NCBI RefSeq assembly: GCF_002210285.1 | Contig: NZ_MWQE01000003.1 | Location: 124,001 to 188,000 of the forward strand | Direction: 5' to 3' | Length of the DNA stretch: 64,000 bases | Source of the DNA: Fibrobacter sp. UWR2 | GTDB taxonomy: Bacteria > Fibrobacterota > Fibrobacteria > Fibrobacterales > Fibrobacteraceae | Shown: positions 34,271 through 42,718 of the stretch, piece by piece | How the letters are laid out: each line of letters starts with the position of its first letter | Numbering within the stretch: position 1 is the first letter of the stretch | The notes under the pieces: generated by a model | What the model was told of the DNA's origin: nothing | Databases searched by the model: none | Seen by the model: only the letters and a program-made list of their open reading frames with translations | Program-made: the position numbers and the translations under genes

Positions 34271-34714
34271 ATGAAGAACATTCTTGTTGTTTGTACTGGA
34301 AACATCTGCCGTAGCCCTACGGGAGAATACCTTCTCAAGAAGGGGCTCGGGGATGGATATAATGTGATGAGTGCGGGGCTGGGGGCCCTTGTCGATCATC
34401 CTGCTCACGAGATTAGCCAGAAGATTGCCATGGAACATGGCGTAGATATGAGTGCGCATCGCGCCCGCCAGATTAATCTGGACATCCTTAAGTGGGCAGA
34501 CCTGATTTTGGTGATGGAAAACGGACATAAGAGGGAACTTTTGCATAAGTATCCCTGGCTCGAAGGCAAGGTGTTTCGCTATGGCGAAGCACAGCAGGTG
34601 GACGTACCGGACCCATACCGCCGTCCTGAAAATGCTTTCGTGCTGGCATGGAACTTTATATCAAAGCTTACTCCCTACTGGGTTGAAAAAATCAAACAGA
34701 GCGAGGACAAATAA
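34271..34714 (+). CDS. Low-molecular-weight protein tyrosine phosphatase (Wzb-like)
   Basis: 147 residues. The P-loop C8-x5-R14-S (VVCTGNICRSPTGEYLL) begins at the N-terminus, and the general-acid Asp sits in DVPDPYRRPENAF near 116-128. In capsule and exopolysaccharide operons such enzymes dephosphorylate the Wzc-type tyrosine autokinase; no wzc is present here. Located 30 bp after rfbC and overlapping the Wza-like gene by 1 bp (TAATG). A TATAAT overlapping the start codon is probably chance. Confidence 0.85.
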   Translation: MKNILVVCTGNICRSPTGEYLLKKGLGDGYNVMSAGLGALVDHPAHEISQKIAMEHGVDMSAHRARQINLDILKWADLILVMENGHKRELLHKYPWLEGKVFRYGEAQQVDVPDPYRRPENAFVLAWNFISKLTPYWVEKIKQSEDK

Positions 34715-35835
34715 TGAAGAAGTTGAACGGTTTGATGGCTGGGGTGGCTGTCGCCCTGACTGGGTGCTCCATGGGGCCCCACATGCAGATGTCGCTTCCG
34801 TCGGATTCCGCAGAGTATAATGGGGCGAAGGTGTTCATCCATTCTATCGAGCAGGGTGAATTTACTGCCGGTGCCGCCACCGATACCGAGAGTGCCGACA
34901 ACAATGCGCTTTCCGATCTGATTGTCGATTCTCTGCCGAACTTGGAATACCGCATCGGTCCTCTGGACATGGTTCAGGTGGTTGTCTGGGAACACCCCGA
35001 ACTGACGTCCCCGATGGGCCAGTACCAGCCTGCCGGCCAGCGCGTGACGACGGATGGAACGCTTTTCTACCCCTATGCGGGCGAAATCAAGGCTGCCGGC
35101 CTCACCGCCCAGGAACTGCGTGCCGAAATCACGAAGCGCCTTTCTGACAAGATCTTGAACGACCCGCAGGTCGATGTCCGCGTTACGGGCTACAACAGCC
35201 TCAAGGCGTTTGTCTCCGGTGCTGTGAACAAGCCGGGCTATGTCGCCTTTAACGAAAATCCGATGACGATTCCTACGGCTATCGCTGCCGTGGGCGGCTT
35301 TGCCGAAGAGGCCGACCCTGCCATGCTGCAGTTGCGCCGTGGCGACAAGGTCTACAATATCAATTATCTCGACGCTTTCAAGTCGAATCTCCCGCTTGAC
35401 CGTATCTTGCTCAAACCCGACGACCAGATCTTCATCCCGACTCTTACCGAAACGCAGAAAGAGAATCGCGTATTCGTGTTGGGCGAAGTGAATCGCGTGG
35501 GTGCCGTGAACGTGAATCAGGGTAAGCTCTCTCTGGTGGAAGCCCTGGCAAATGCCGGTGGCCTGCAGACGACGTATGCATCTTCTAGGTCTGTCTATGT
35601 CATCCGCAACACTTCTGAAAAGCAGATTGACGTGTTCCATCTGGATGCAAAGAATGCGATGGCCCTGGCTATGGCCGAACGGTTCAACCTGAATCCGCGC
35701 GATATCGTGTATGTCGATGCTTCTGGTCTTGCAACTTGGAACCGCATTGTCAACCTGATTCTCCCGACCGTCAACGGTGTGTACGGTGGTATCGGTGCGG
35801 CACGCAACATAGAACTTATAATGAACGGCAAGTAG
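34714..35835 (+). CDS. Outer-membrane polysaccharide export lipoprotein, Wza-like
   Basis: 373 residues. Lipoprotein signal peptide with lipobox ALTGC (Cys18), then the polysaccharide-export (Poly_export) domain at about 80-190 (YRIGPLDMVQVVVWEHPEL in part; GTLFYPYAGEIKAAG; VDVRVTGYNSLKAFVSG) and SLBB domains (about 165-230 and 250-320: VNKPGYVAF, VLGEVNRVGAVNV). Wza-type proteins form the outer-membrane channel for capsule or exopolysaccharide. GAGG precedes the ATG. Coupled to the phosphatase gene upstream; manC follows 27 bp later. Confidence 0.9.
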   Translation: MKKLNGLMAGVAVALTGCSMGPHMQMSLPSDSAEYNGAKVFIHSIEQGEFTAGAATDTESADNNALSDLIVDSLPNLEYRIGPLDMVQVVVWEHPELTSPMGQYQPAGQRVTTDGTLFYPYAGEIKAAGLTAQELRAEITKRLSDKILNDPQVDVRVTGYNSLKAFVSGAVNKPGYVAFNENPMTIPTAIAAVGGFAEEADPAMLQLRRGDKVYNINYLDAFKSNLPLDRILLKPDDQIFIPTLTETQKENRVFVLGEVNRVGAVNVNQGKLSLVEALANAGGLQTTYASSRSVYVIRNTSEKQIDVFHLDAKNAMALAMAERFNLNPRDIVYVDASGLATWNRIVNLILPTVNGVYGGIGAARNIELIMNGK

Positions 35836-35862
35836 GGCCGATAACGATAGAGGTTTAGTGTT

Positions 35863-37242
35863 ATGATTAACCTGATTCTTTGTGGTGGTTCGGGCACGCG
35901 CCTTTGGCCCGTGAGCCGTTCCCTGATGCCCAAGCAGTTTGCGCCGCTTTTCGACGGGCAGTCCCTGTTCCGCAAGACGGTCGTCACGAACTCCGCCGTG
36001 TGCGAGTCGCAGTTCATTGTCAGCAACGCCGACCAGTTCTTCCTCGCGAAGGACCAGCTCGAAGCCGAAGGCCACAAGGGTAGCAAGTTCCTGCTGGAAC
36101 CCGTGGGCCGCAACACCGCGCCAGCGATTGCGCTTGCTTGCCTTACCATGAAGCCCGATACCATCGTGCTCGTGTCCCCCTCGGACCACGTGATCCGCAA
36201 GAAGGACGAGTACAAGAAGGTCCTGCTCCGTGCGCAGGAACTTGCCGAGGCCGGCAACCTGGTGACCTTCGGCATTACGCCGACCAGCCCCGAGACCGGT
36301 TACGGCTACATCGAGGCCGACGGCGAGAACGTGAAGCGTTTCGTGGAGAAGCCTGACCTCGCGACTGCCGAGAAGTACCTGGTGGCAGGCAACTTCTACT
36401 GGAACAGCGGCATCTTCTGCTTCAAGGCAAAGACCTTCCTCGAGGAACTCAAGAAGTATTCCCCGGACATTCTCACCGCATCGAAGGCTGCGCTCGACAA
36501 GGCCTTGGTCGAAGAAGGCGAACCCATCCGCATCGACCGCGACGACATGCTCGCCATCCCGAGCAACTCCATCGACTATGCCGTGATGGAAAAGTCCAAG
36601 AAGGTGAAGGTCGTGCCGAGCGACATTGGCTGGAGCGACCTTGGAAGTTTTGATAGTTTGTACGGAGAATACCCGCACGATAACAATGGCAACAACGTGA
36701 ACCCGCGCCACATTGCGGTGGGCTCCAAGAACTCCCTCGTGCTGGGAACGCAGCGTGCCATCGCGACAATCGACCTCGACAAGATGCTCATCGTCGATAC
36801 TCCGGACGCTCTCCTTGTGGCACCGCTTAGCAGCAGCCAGAAGGTGAAGAAAGTCGTTGAAGAACTCAAGGCCCGCGGCTCCGACCTTATCAACGTTCCG
36901 CAGACTGTTAGCCGCCCGTGGGGTACGTACTCCGTGCTCGAATCCAGCGAACGCTACAAGATGAAGCGCATCGTGGTCAAGCCGGGCAAGCGCCTCAGCC
37001 TGCAGAAGCACCTGCACCGTTCCGAGCACTGGGTCGTGGTGAGCGGTACCGCCACCTGTACCGTCGGCGACAAGGTTTTCTACGTGCGCCCGAACGAATC
37101 GACCTACATCCCGGTGGGTGAAGTTCACCGCCTGCAGAACGAAGGCAAGCTCCCGCTCGTCATCGTTGAAGTTCAGGTGGGCGAATACACCGGCGAGGAC
37201 GACATCATCCGCGTGGAAGACGACTTCCACCGCTGCAAGTAA
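35863..37242 (+). CDS. manC: Mannose-1-phosphate guanylyltransferase / mannose-6-phosphate isomerase
   Basis: 459 residues, bifunctional type II GMP. N-terminal nucleotidyltransferase domain with LILCGGSGTRLWPVSRSLMP and PKQF (about 4-26), VSPSDHVI, FVEKPD and WNSGIF; C-terminal cupin isomerase domain (about 345-459) with RPWGTYSVLE, KRIVVKPGKRLSLQ, HLHRSEHWVVVSGTA. It supplies GDP-mannose for surface polysaccharide. AGAGG precedes the ATG. Last gene of the polysaccharide unit, closed by a hairpin repeat with a T-run. Confidence 0.95.
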   Translation: MINLILCGGSGTRLWPVSRSLMPKQFAPLFDGQSLFRKTVVTNSAVCESQFIVSNADQFFLAKDQLEAEGHKGSKFLLEPVGRNTAPAIALACLTMKPDTIVLVSPSDHVIRKKDEYKKVLLRAQELAEAGNLVTFGITPTSPETGYGYIEADGENVKRFVEKPDLATAEKYLVAGNFYWNSGIFCFKAKTFLEELKKYSPDILTASKAALDKALVEEGEPIRIDRDDMLAIPSNSIDYAVMEKSKKVKVVPSDIGWSDLGSFDSLYGEYPHDNNGNNVNPRHIAVGSKNSLVLGTQRAIATIDLDKMLIVDTPDALLVAPLSSSQKVKKVVEELKARGSDLINVPQTVSRPWGTYSVLESSERYKMKRIVVKPGKRLSLQKHLHRSEHWVVVSGTATCTVGDKVFYVRPNESTYIPVGEVHRLQNEGKLPLVIVEVQVGEYTGEDDIIRVEDDFHRCK

Positions 37243-37267
37243 CACGCGTCATCCCTGCACAACAATT

Positions 37268-37299
37268 GTCATCCCCGCGAAGGCGGGGATCTTTTTTAT
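37268..37299 (+). terminator. Hairpin-repeat copy acting as terminator after manC
   Basis: GTCATCCCCGC-GAAG-GCGGGGATC is followed directly by TTTTTTATT, so this dispersed repeat forms a complete rho-independent terminator. A half copy (CGTCATCCCTGC) precedes it at 37247-37258. Confidence 0.8.
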
Positions 37300-37312
37300 T
37301 GATCTTTTTATA

Positions 37313-37345
37313 CAAGAAAAGCGGGCCGCAAAGCCCGCTTCTTTC
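37313..37345 (-). terminator. Intrinsic terminator of pheS, possibly bidirectional
   Basis: Stem GCGGGC/GCCCGC (37321-37326 with 37333-37338), loop of six. On the minus strand it is followed by TTTTCTTG; on the plus strand by TTCTTT. Confidence 0.75.
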
Positions 37346-37360
37346 ATACTGTCTTTCCAG

Positions 37361-38383
37361 CTAGAACTGGCTCAGGAATCTCTGGTCGTTGCTCGTCAGC
37401 AAACCGATTTCCGGAATCGCGTGGCGCAGCATGGCGATACGGTCAAGACCGAAACCGAAAGCGAAGCCCGTGTACTTCTCGGAATCAATGCCGCAGTTCT
37501 TGAACACGTTCGGGTCCACAGAACCGCAACCGCCGATTTCCATCCAGCCGGTTCCCTTGCAGCGACGGCAACCCTTGCCACCGCAGAACACGCAGCTCAC
37601 GTCCATTTCGGCAGACGGCTCCGTGAACGGGAAGAAGCTCGGGCGGAAACGCGTCTTGACGCCTTCGCCGAAAAGTTTGTTCATGAACACCTGGAGCACG
37701 CCCTTGAGGTCTGCAAAGCTGATGTTCTCGTCGACCACGAGGCCTTCGCACTGCTGGAACATCGGGGCGTGGGTCGCATCGTTATCGACGCGGAACACGT
37801 GGCCCGGAGCAATCATGCGGAACGGCGGCTTGTGCGTTTCCATGTAGTGGATCTGCGTGCCAGAAGTATGCGTACGCAGCATCACCTTGTCGTCCACGTA
37901 GAACGTGTCCTGCATGTCGCGGCTCGGGTGGTCGGGCGGCGTATTCAAGGCTTCGAAGTTGTACCAGTCCGTCTCGATGTCGCGACCGAAGTCCACCTCG
38001 AAACCCATCTGGCTGAAGAAGTCGATAATCTCTTCGCGCACGTCGTAAAGCGGATGCGTGCTGCCCGCCGGAATGCCTGCACCCGGGAGCGTGGTATCTA
38101 CAAAGCCGCTTTCCAGCTTCTTCTGGAGCGCAGCCTGGTTCGCGGTCTCGATAGCCTTGTCGATGGCCTCGGAGACGGCGACCTTAAGTTCGTTCACGAG
38201 CTTGCCGTAAGCCGGACGTTCCTCGGCGCTGAGCGTGCCCATCTGCTTCATGAGGTCGGTGACGGCCCCCTTCTTGCCCAGGTACTTCACGCGGAGATTG
38301 TTGACGGCTTCTTGGTTCGTAAGGTCGGTCTGCGCAAGTTCTGCGTCAAACGCCTGCTTCACATTGTTAATAGCTTCACTCAT
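37361..38383 (-). CDS. pheS: Phenylalanine--tRNA ligase alpha subunit
   Basis: 340 residues from the ATG at 38383 (MSEAINNVKQAFDAEL), the usual PheS length. An N-terminal coiled-coil tRNA-binding arm (about 1-85) is followed by the class II catalytic core: HPLYDVREEIIDFFSQMGF (motif 1 region), HTSGTQIHYM, GHVFRVDNDATHAPMFQQ (motif 2), and GFAFGFGLDRIAML (motif 3). The zinc-knuckle-like CVFCGGKGCRRCKGTGW insert also occurs in other bacterial PheS. The upstream in-frame ATG at 38461 would translate a dispersed hairpin repeat and is rejected. pheT is not adjacent. Confidence 0.95.
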   Translation of the reverse strand: MSEAINNVKQAFDAELAQTDLTNQEAVNNLRVKYLGKKGAVTDLMKQMGTLSAEERPAYGKLVNELKVAVSEAIDKAIETANQAALQKKLESGFVDTTLPGAGIPAGSTHPLYDVREEIIDFFSQMGFEVDFGRDIETDWYNFEALNTPPDHPSRDMQDTFYVDDKVMLRTHTSGTQIHYMETHKPPFRMIAPGHVFRVDNDATHAPMFQQCEGLVVDENISFADLKGVLQVFMNKLFGEGVKTRFRPSFFPFTEPSAEMDVSCVFCGGKGCRRCKGTGWMEIGGCGSVDPNVFKNCGIDSEKYTGFAFGFGLDRIAMLRHAIPEIGLLTSNDQRFLSQF

Positions 38384-38445
38384 AGTGGCCTCAAAGATAG
38401 AAAAATAATGGGAAAGGGGGAGGTCTCCCCCTCGCTTCTGCCCCA

Positions 38446-38494
38446 TGTCATCCCCGCCCATTCGACATGCTCAGGGCAGGCTCCGGCGGGGATC
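38446..38494. repeat. Expanded copy of the GTCATCCCCGC hairpin repeat
   Basis: GTCATCCCCGCC and GGCGGGGATC flank a 26-base insertion (CATTCGACATGCTCAGGGCAGG plus CTCC, given in two parts) that is longer than the 4-6-base loops of the other copies. The rest of 38384-38553 holds no gene. Confidence 0.7.
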
Positions 38495-38553
38495 TCCTTG
38501 TGGCATCCGCTACTCCCTCGCCTAGGGGGCCTGCCCCCTAAGACCCCCAAAAA

Positions 38554-39384
38554 CTATTGCGGTCGAATTGTCGTTTTATCTTTGTCCAACACATCCTTTA
38601 GAATTTTATTGATTTTTTCGAGTAATTCTTTATCTTTTATGATAAGGTGATCTCTAGCTGAAAGTGGCTGAATAAATGTGCGTTCTCGACGAGGCGGTAC
38701 TTCTAACTCCAAAGTCTTATATATATCTTGGATTAAAATCGCTACATCACTATAGTCAAATTTGTTTTCATCAAAGTCGCTTGAAAATGCGATGGTGAGG
38801 TATGCAAATCCTTCGTCTTTTATCATCTGCATCAGCGGCTTGTAGGTTCGAACTTTATTCAAGAAGGTTTCTCTATTATCATCAGGTTCTGCGATTCTAT
38901 TCGGGTCCAAAATAATGAAAATATCGGTTGTATCAGATTTCGATACATGACGAGATATATGCAGTTCCTTAAGAACTTTATCGAATATGGATAAAGGGGC
39001 AACGACAATTTTATCGGCCCTGTGCTGTGTGAGCTTGTGCTTCAGATGGGGAGGCCATATCCCGCCTTCGCCGCGGCCAACGGCTGAATAGATTTCGCCG
39101 TTCTCATCGACAATCACGCTATCCAGCATGCCGTTCTTTTCGGAATAAAGCGCCCATACGATGTGTCCGGCATCATCTTCTTTTTCTTTGTGAAGCGAAA
39201 TGTAGCGGCTCTCATACAAATCGGGTGCTGCTCTGTAATAAAAATCTTTAGTCCACCCTCCGAGTGCGTATATGGCCATATAGTTCTTTGTAACATACAA
39301 AGTAAGATTTAGCATTTGTTCCGCCCAACAGAGGGCAGAACATGCCAAGGCTAACGCCAATATTTTACTAGCACTTTTGAGCAT
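38554..39384 (-). CDS. Secreted protein of unknown function, AT-rich
   Basis: 276 residues. Signal peptide MLKSASKILALALACSALCWA, then a mature domain with mixed alpha/beta content (DKIVVAPLSIFDKVL, TTDIFIILDPNRIAEPD, GFAYLTIAFSSDFDE, VAILIQDIYKTL). No family recognised. Its DNA is plainly AT-richer than both neighbours and its codons differ (many AAA, TTT, ATA), which suggests acquisition from elsewhere or relaxed selection. Its 5' end overlaps the NimA-like gene by 17 bp. Confidence 0.7.
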   Translation of the reverse strand: MLKSASKILALALACSALCWAEQMLNLTLYVTKNYMAIYALGGWTKDFYYRAAPDLYESRYISLHKEKEDDAGHIVWALYSEKNGMLDSVIVDENGEIYSAVGRGEGGIWPPHLKHKLTQHRADKIVVAPLSIFDKVLKELHISRHVSKSDTTDIFIILDPNRIAEPDDNRETFLNKVRTYKPLMQMIKDEGFAYLTIAFSSDFDENKFDYSDVAILIQDIYKTLELEVPPRRERTFIQPLSARDHLIIKDKELLEKINKILKDVLDKDKTTIRPQ

Positions 39385-39913
39385 TGTCGTTTTTCGCCTT
39401 CCCGGTAAAGTTCGTGCTCGTTATCTTGAGGACGGTCACGGCGGCGGCCTGCGCGGGCGTGAATTCGAACTTGTGCGGGGTCGCGTGCATAGGTTGCGCG
39501 GAACTTGAACCGTGCGCGGCTCCTGCGGCCTGCCGTTCCATCAGGAGTGAGAGCCCGCGGCATTTCTCGGCGCTATCCTCGACGATTTCGGCCTTGCCCT
39601 GCCCGACAACGCTCGCGTAAAAGCGCCCGCTCTTGCAATAAACATCTTCGTGAATCTCGATGCGGTTCTCGACGCACATGCTGAACGCCACATTCGGATT
39701 CTTGCGGATGCAGTCGAGTTTTTTGCCGACATGCGCGCAGTGGAAGTACAGTTCCAGGACGCCATCCTCCAGGCTATACCCGAACGACATCGGAATCACG
39801 TAGGGCATGCCCGCATCCGCATCGTCCACCATCGCAATGTGGCAGGTCGTGCACTGCTCGATAATTTTTGCGATATTCTCGTCGCCTGTAACTTCTCTAT
39901 CCTTGCGTCTCAT
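39368..39913 (-). CDS. Pyridoxamine 5'-phosphate oxidase-family flavoprotein, NimA-like
   Basis: 181 residues. Split-barrel FMN-binding fold: CTTCHIAMVDDADAGMPYVI near residues 21-40, PMSFGYSLEDGVLELYFHCA with HVGKKLDCIRKNPNVAFSM, and FYASVVGQGKAEIVED. The HCAHVGKK segment corresponds to the flavin-phosphate site of the family. NimA-like proteins reduce nitroimidazoles or serve in flavin/heme metabolism; the substrate here is unknown. The start overlaps the MORN-repeat gene stop by 4 bp, so the two are probably coupled. Confidence 0.8.
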   Translation of the reverse strand: MRRKDREVTGDENIAKIIEQCTTCHIAMVDDADAGMPYVIPMSFGYSLEDGVLELYFHCAHVGKKLDCIRKNPNVAFSMCVENRIEIHEDVYCKSGRFYASVVGQGKAEIVEDSAEKCRGLSLLMERQAAGAAHGSSSAQPMHATPHKFEFTPAQAAAVTVLKITSTNFTGKAKNDNAQKC

Positions 39914-41352
39914 TTTTCTCCCGGTATGTGCATGATTACGGGCCGGTTCTTGCCGGCCTCTGTTTTATGTATCGTGAGCTTGCCGGTGCTGTCGTAACCG
40001 AATTGTTCGCCGACGCGTTCCCCGTTCACGTAGTTGAGGCTGTCTTTCAAGATTCCGTTCGGGTACCAGTTGCGCCATACGCCGTGCCGTTTGGATTCGC
40101 CTTCGACGGAAGGGTTTCCCCAAAAGCCTTCGCTAGCCATTCCGCCGCCCATGCTGTCGGGGTAGAAACTGCGGCTAACAAGGAGAATCGGTCCACTGTC
40201 TTTCCATTCTGGATTGTCGCTAAAATCCCAGTATTCCTCATAGAGCAACTTGTGATCCGGCTTTATGTAACGGACGTTGGCCTTGTATTTGCCGATGCTC
40301 TGCGTGAAGGCGTCTTTCTGGCTCAAGGTGCTGCTGTCCAAGGTGCCGTAGGGGTTTGCAAATTGAACAAATGAAGTTTCAGCGCAAAAATGTTTGGTGG
40401 ATTCTTCGCATAGTCCGTAGACGATTCCGTCCCATCCGAAATGGGTATGGTTTTTGAACACCGTTTCCCTGAGTAGGTTTCCGTGCTCGTCAAACCATGA
40501 AACTCGGGATGGGGAGTAGCCGCAATCATCGGCATGGTACTCCACTTTCTTTATGATAGAACCATCCGCCCTATAGAGTGCTGTGGGGAACAAATCGGAA
40601 CCGCATTCTAAATCGTCTATGAGGCCCTCTTCGCGGATTTTGGCGTTGTTACAGTTTTCGGCAGAAGAATCTGGGGTGCCATACGATTCATAGTATAGTT
40701 TGTACTTGCCTTGTTTTTTGCCCATGAAGCATTCATAGTCTTCAAGGATTTTGCAGTCTCGACTATAGTGTTTGAGGAATCCGGGTGTTGGTTGTAGTTT
40801 GTCAAAATCGGTTTCTTCTTCGTTGTGACAGTTGCTGTTTTCTTCGGCAAGCACGCCATTCTCATGCCATTTTTTCCATACGCCTGTAGGGTTCCCGTTG
40901 TCGTCGTAGTGTTCCTCAAAAGCCTTGTTCCCGTTGAAGTGCCAACCTTCCCAGTCGCCCACGGGGTGGTCGTCCTTGTAGTGTCGCACGGATTCTTTGC
41001 GGCGGGAGTTCAGCCGTTCTACGAAGTAGCTTGTCCACGTCCCTTCGCGCTTGCCGTTCTTGTATTCGCCGTCGAGCGCTACGTCGCCGAGTACGGTCCA
41101 GCGCTTGATGCTGCCATGCGGTACGCCGTTCTTGTACTGGATCTCGAATTCCTTGATGCCATTGTCGTACCACTCGTTGCGCTTGAGAATTTCGCCGTCG
41201 GGGTACACCCACACGGAGGTTTTCTTTGTACCGTTCACGTGTTTTTCGACAATCTGCTCTTCGGCATGCTCGATGGTGCAGCAGCAAAGCCCGCCACAGA
41301 TGCCCAAAAGCGGTAAAAACGTCAAAAATGTCGAAAAAAACTTCCCGCGCAT
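39910..41352 (-). CDS. MORN-repeat (YwqK-type) exported protein
   Basis: 480 residues. A hydrophobic N-terminus (FLTFLPLLGICGGLCCC) acts as signal or lipoprotein-like anchor, although no standard lipobox is clear. Residues 30-200 carry MORN_2-type repeats of about 22 residues: YPDGEILKRNEWYDNGIKEFE in part, YKNGVPHGSIKRW, YKNGKREGTWTSY, KDDHPVGDWEGWHFNGNKAF, NPTGVWKKWHENGVLAEE; another block follows at the C-terminus (KRHGVWRNWYPNGILKDSL, YVNGERVGEQFGYD). Function unknown; usually surface or envelope associated. I start at 41352 (MRGKFF), seven bases after TACTTT. Confidence 0.75.
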   Translation of the reverse strand: MRGKFFSTFLTFLPLLGICGGLCCCTIEHAEEQIVEKHVNGTKKTSVWVYPDGEILKRNEWYDNGIKEFEIQYKNGVPHGSIKRWTVLGDVALDGEYKNGKREGTWTSYFVERLNSRRKESVRHYKDDHPVGDWEGWHFNGNKAFEEHYDDNGNPTGVWKKWHENGVLAEENSNCHNEEETDFDKLQPTPGFLKHYSRDCKILEDYECFMGKKQGKYKLYYESYGTPDSSAENCNNAKIREEGLIDDLECGSDLFPTALYRADGSIIKKVEYHADDCGYSPSRVSWFDEHGNLLRETVFKNHTHFGWDGIVYGLCEESTKHFCAETSFVQFANPYGTLDSSTLSQKDAFTQSIGKYKANVRYIKPDHKLLYEEYWDFSDNPEWKDSGPILLVSRSFYPDSMGGGMASEGFWGNPSVEGESKRHGVWRNWYPNGILKDSLNYVNGERVGEQFGYDSTGKLTIHKTEAGKNRPVIMHIPGEK

Positions 41353-41386
41353 GCCCATCAAAGTAGAAAAAAGGTAATTTCTAGTC
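41353..41386. promoter_or_regulatory. Divergent pair of candidate leaderless promoters
   Basis: Minus strand: TACTTT (41365-41360), seven bases, ATG 41352. Plus strand: TAATTT (41375-41380), CTAGTC, GTG 41387. The whole divergent intergenic region is 34 bp, too short for two normal leaders. Confidence 0.55.
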
Positions 41387-42175
41387 GTGGACGAAAATAA
41401 AAATAGGACCATCGCCGATACCTTTAACGCGAAGCTCAAGACTCCGTGGGTTTGGCTGATTATCTTGCTTACGCTCGGGCTTACGGCGCTGTTCTATATT
41501 TCCCAGAAGCCGGACATCATAGTTTATTCGCGCTATATCAAGTCGCTTTCCGACTACCAACTCATGGACATGGAACTCATGCGCTCCATGAATGCCGTCC
41601 GGTGCGGCTACACGAACGATACCATGAAGGTGCTTTCGCAGTCCATGTCGCTGCGTGAACTTGCAGTGTCGTTCTCGCGCGAGATGGATACCTTCTCGTC
41701 TCAGGGAGTTGCTGCGCCTCCTCCCTATTCGGTTCACGAATTTGAACGCCGCGTGCTTTCGAAGGTGGCCGGCGTGCGCCGTTACCTGCCTGTCCGTCGT
41801 GCGTGGTTCGATTCCTTCGACAAGATTTACGCCGAAGCGGTGTTCCTGCCGGGCAACGTCTCGTACCCGCTGCTTGCGGTGCTTGATTCTGCGCGCTACG
41901 GGTTCCCGGTAACGCTCCCGCAGGGCCTCGATATTCCCGATTCGCTAGCCCTTCGCATCAAGGGCCTCCTGGACGAGAACGTGGAACTCGCCCTTGCCTG
42001 GAACCGCCTCGACAACCACGAGACCGTGCTAGCGAGCGAAGACCTCATACAGTTTTTCCAGCAAGAAAGCCTGAACGAGATTACCTTGAAGGCGAAGATA
42101 CCTTTGGTGTTCTATTTCCTTACTTTGGTCCTGCTGCTCTCGACATTCTTTTTTATATTCAGGTCCAAAAACTAG
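41387..42175 (+). CDS. Two-TM membrane protein with helical extracytoplasmic domain, unknown function
   Basis: 262 residues: transmembrane helices at about 21-41 and 238-259 enclose a mostly helical periplasmic domain of about 195 residues. Its beginning (SLSDYQLMDMELMRSMNAVR, then GYTNDTMKVLSQSMSLREL) resembles the DAHL-type helical sensor domain, but no signalling output domain is attached. Start is GTG with a TAATTT box six bases upstream. It is followed after 6 bp by another two-TM protein and then an esterase-like gene, probably one operon. Confidence 0.6.
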   Translation: MDENKNRTIADTFNAKLKTPWVWLIILLTLGLTALFYISQKPDIIVYSRYIKSLSDYQLMDMELMRSMNAVRCGYTNDTMKVLSQSMSLRELAVSFSREMDTFSSQGVAAPPPYSVHEFERRVLSKVAGVRRYLPVRRAWFDSFDKIYAEAVFLPGNVSYPLLAVLDSARYGFPVTLPQGLDIPDSLALRIKGLLDENVELALAWNRLDNHETVLASEDLIQFFQQESLNEITLKAKIPLVFYFLTLVLLLSTFFFIFRSKN

Positions 42176-42181
42176 TTTGTT

Positions 42182-42715
42182 ATGCCTTTCTTTTTTCAAT
42201 CGCGTAAATACGTTTATCTGAACACGTCTTTGTTGTTCCTGCTGATTATTGCGTGGTGCGTCTCGAGTACGCATCTCGTGGTGCGCAGCTTTATAGCCGA
42301 GCCCCATCTTTTTTATGGCACGCTTAGCCATGCCTCTATCCCGAGCCTCTTTGGCGGTACGAACATCCCGTTCCTGGACAAGACGTATTTCCAGATAAAC
42401 GGGGACAAGGATGCGACCTTCATTCTCTACAGTTCGCAGGAACTGAACGACGACCTTTCGGAATGGTTCAGTTTTGCAAGCCCCGATGCGGCCCAGATCC
42501 CGCTAGAAATATGGGCTGCGCGCGTTACCGACAAGGTGTACGTGGTGCAGTCGATATCTACGAAGGATGGCGGGCTGGAATGGGAAGAGATTGCGGACTA
42601 TCAGATCGAGCACTTGCTGGTGGTCGCGGGGATAGTCCTTTTCAGCTTTATCGGGATGGTCGTTTTCCTTGTCTTGGGAATCAAGACGAAAAAGCGTCTC
42701 GTGCGTCGGGTATAG
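42182..42715 (+). CDS. Two-TM membrane protein, unknown function
   Basis: 177 residues with transmembrane helices at about 10-35 and 145-168, an extracytoplasmic domain of about 110 residues with beta-strand character (YFQINGDKDATFILYSSQEL, KVYVVQSISTKDGG) and a basic cytoplasmic tail (KTKKRLVRRV). No family recognised. Same topology as the preceding gene product, which suggests they act together at the inner membrane. It lies 3 bp before the esterase-like gene. Confidence 0.6.
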   Translation: MPFFFQSRKYVYLNTSLLFLLIIAWCVSSTHLVVRSFIAEPHLFYGTLSHASIPSLFGGTNIPFLDKTYFQINGDKDATFILYSSQELNDDLSEWFSFASPDAAQIPLEIWAARVTDKVYVVQSISTKDGGLEWEEIADYQIEHLLVVAGIVLFSFIGMVVFLVLGIKTKKRLVRRV

Positions 42716-42718
42716 ACC

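Noticed and set aside
34264-34273. TATAAT promoter for the low-molecular-weight phosphatase
   Set aside because: The box overlaps the start codon itself, so it could not drive a transcript including the start; the gene is better read as part of the rfb operon.
34675-37245. 856-residue open frame on the minus strand
   Set aside because: Antisense to the Wza-like and manC genes; His/Val/Ala-rich composition typical of a shadow frame.
38384-38461. N-terminal extension of pheS
   Set aside because: It translates a dispersed hairpin repeat; PheS homologues begin at the ATG at 38383.
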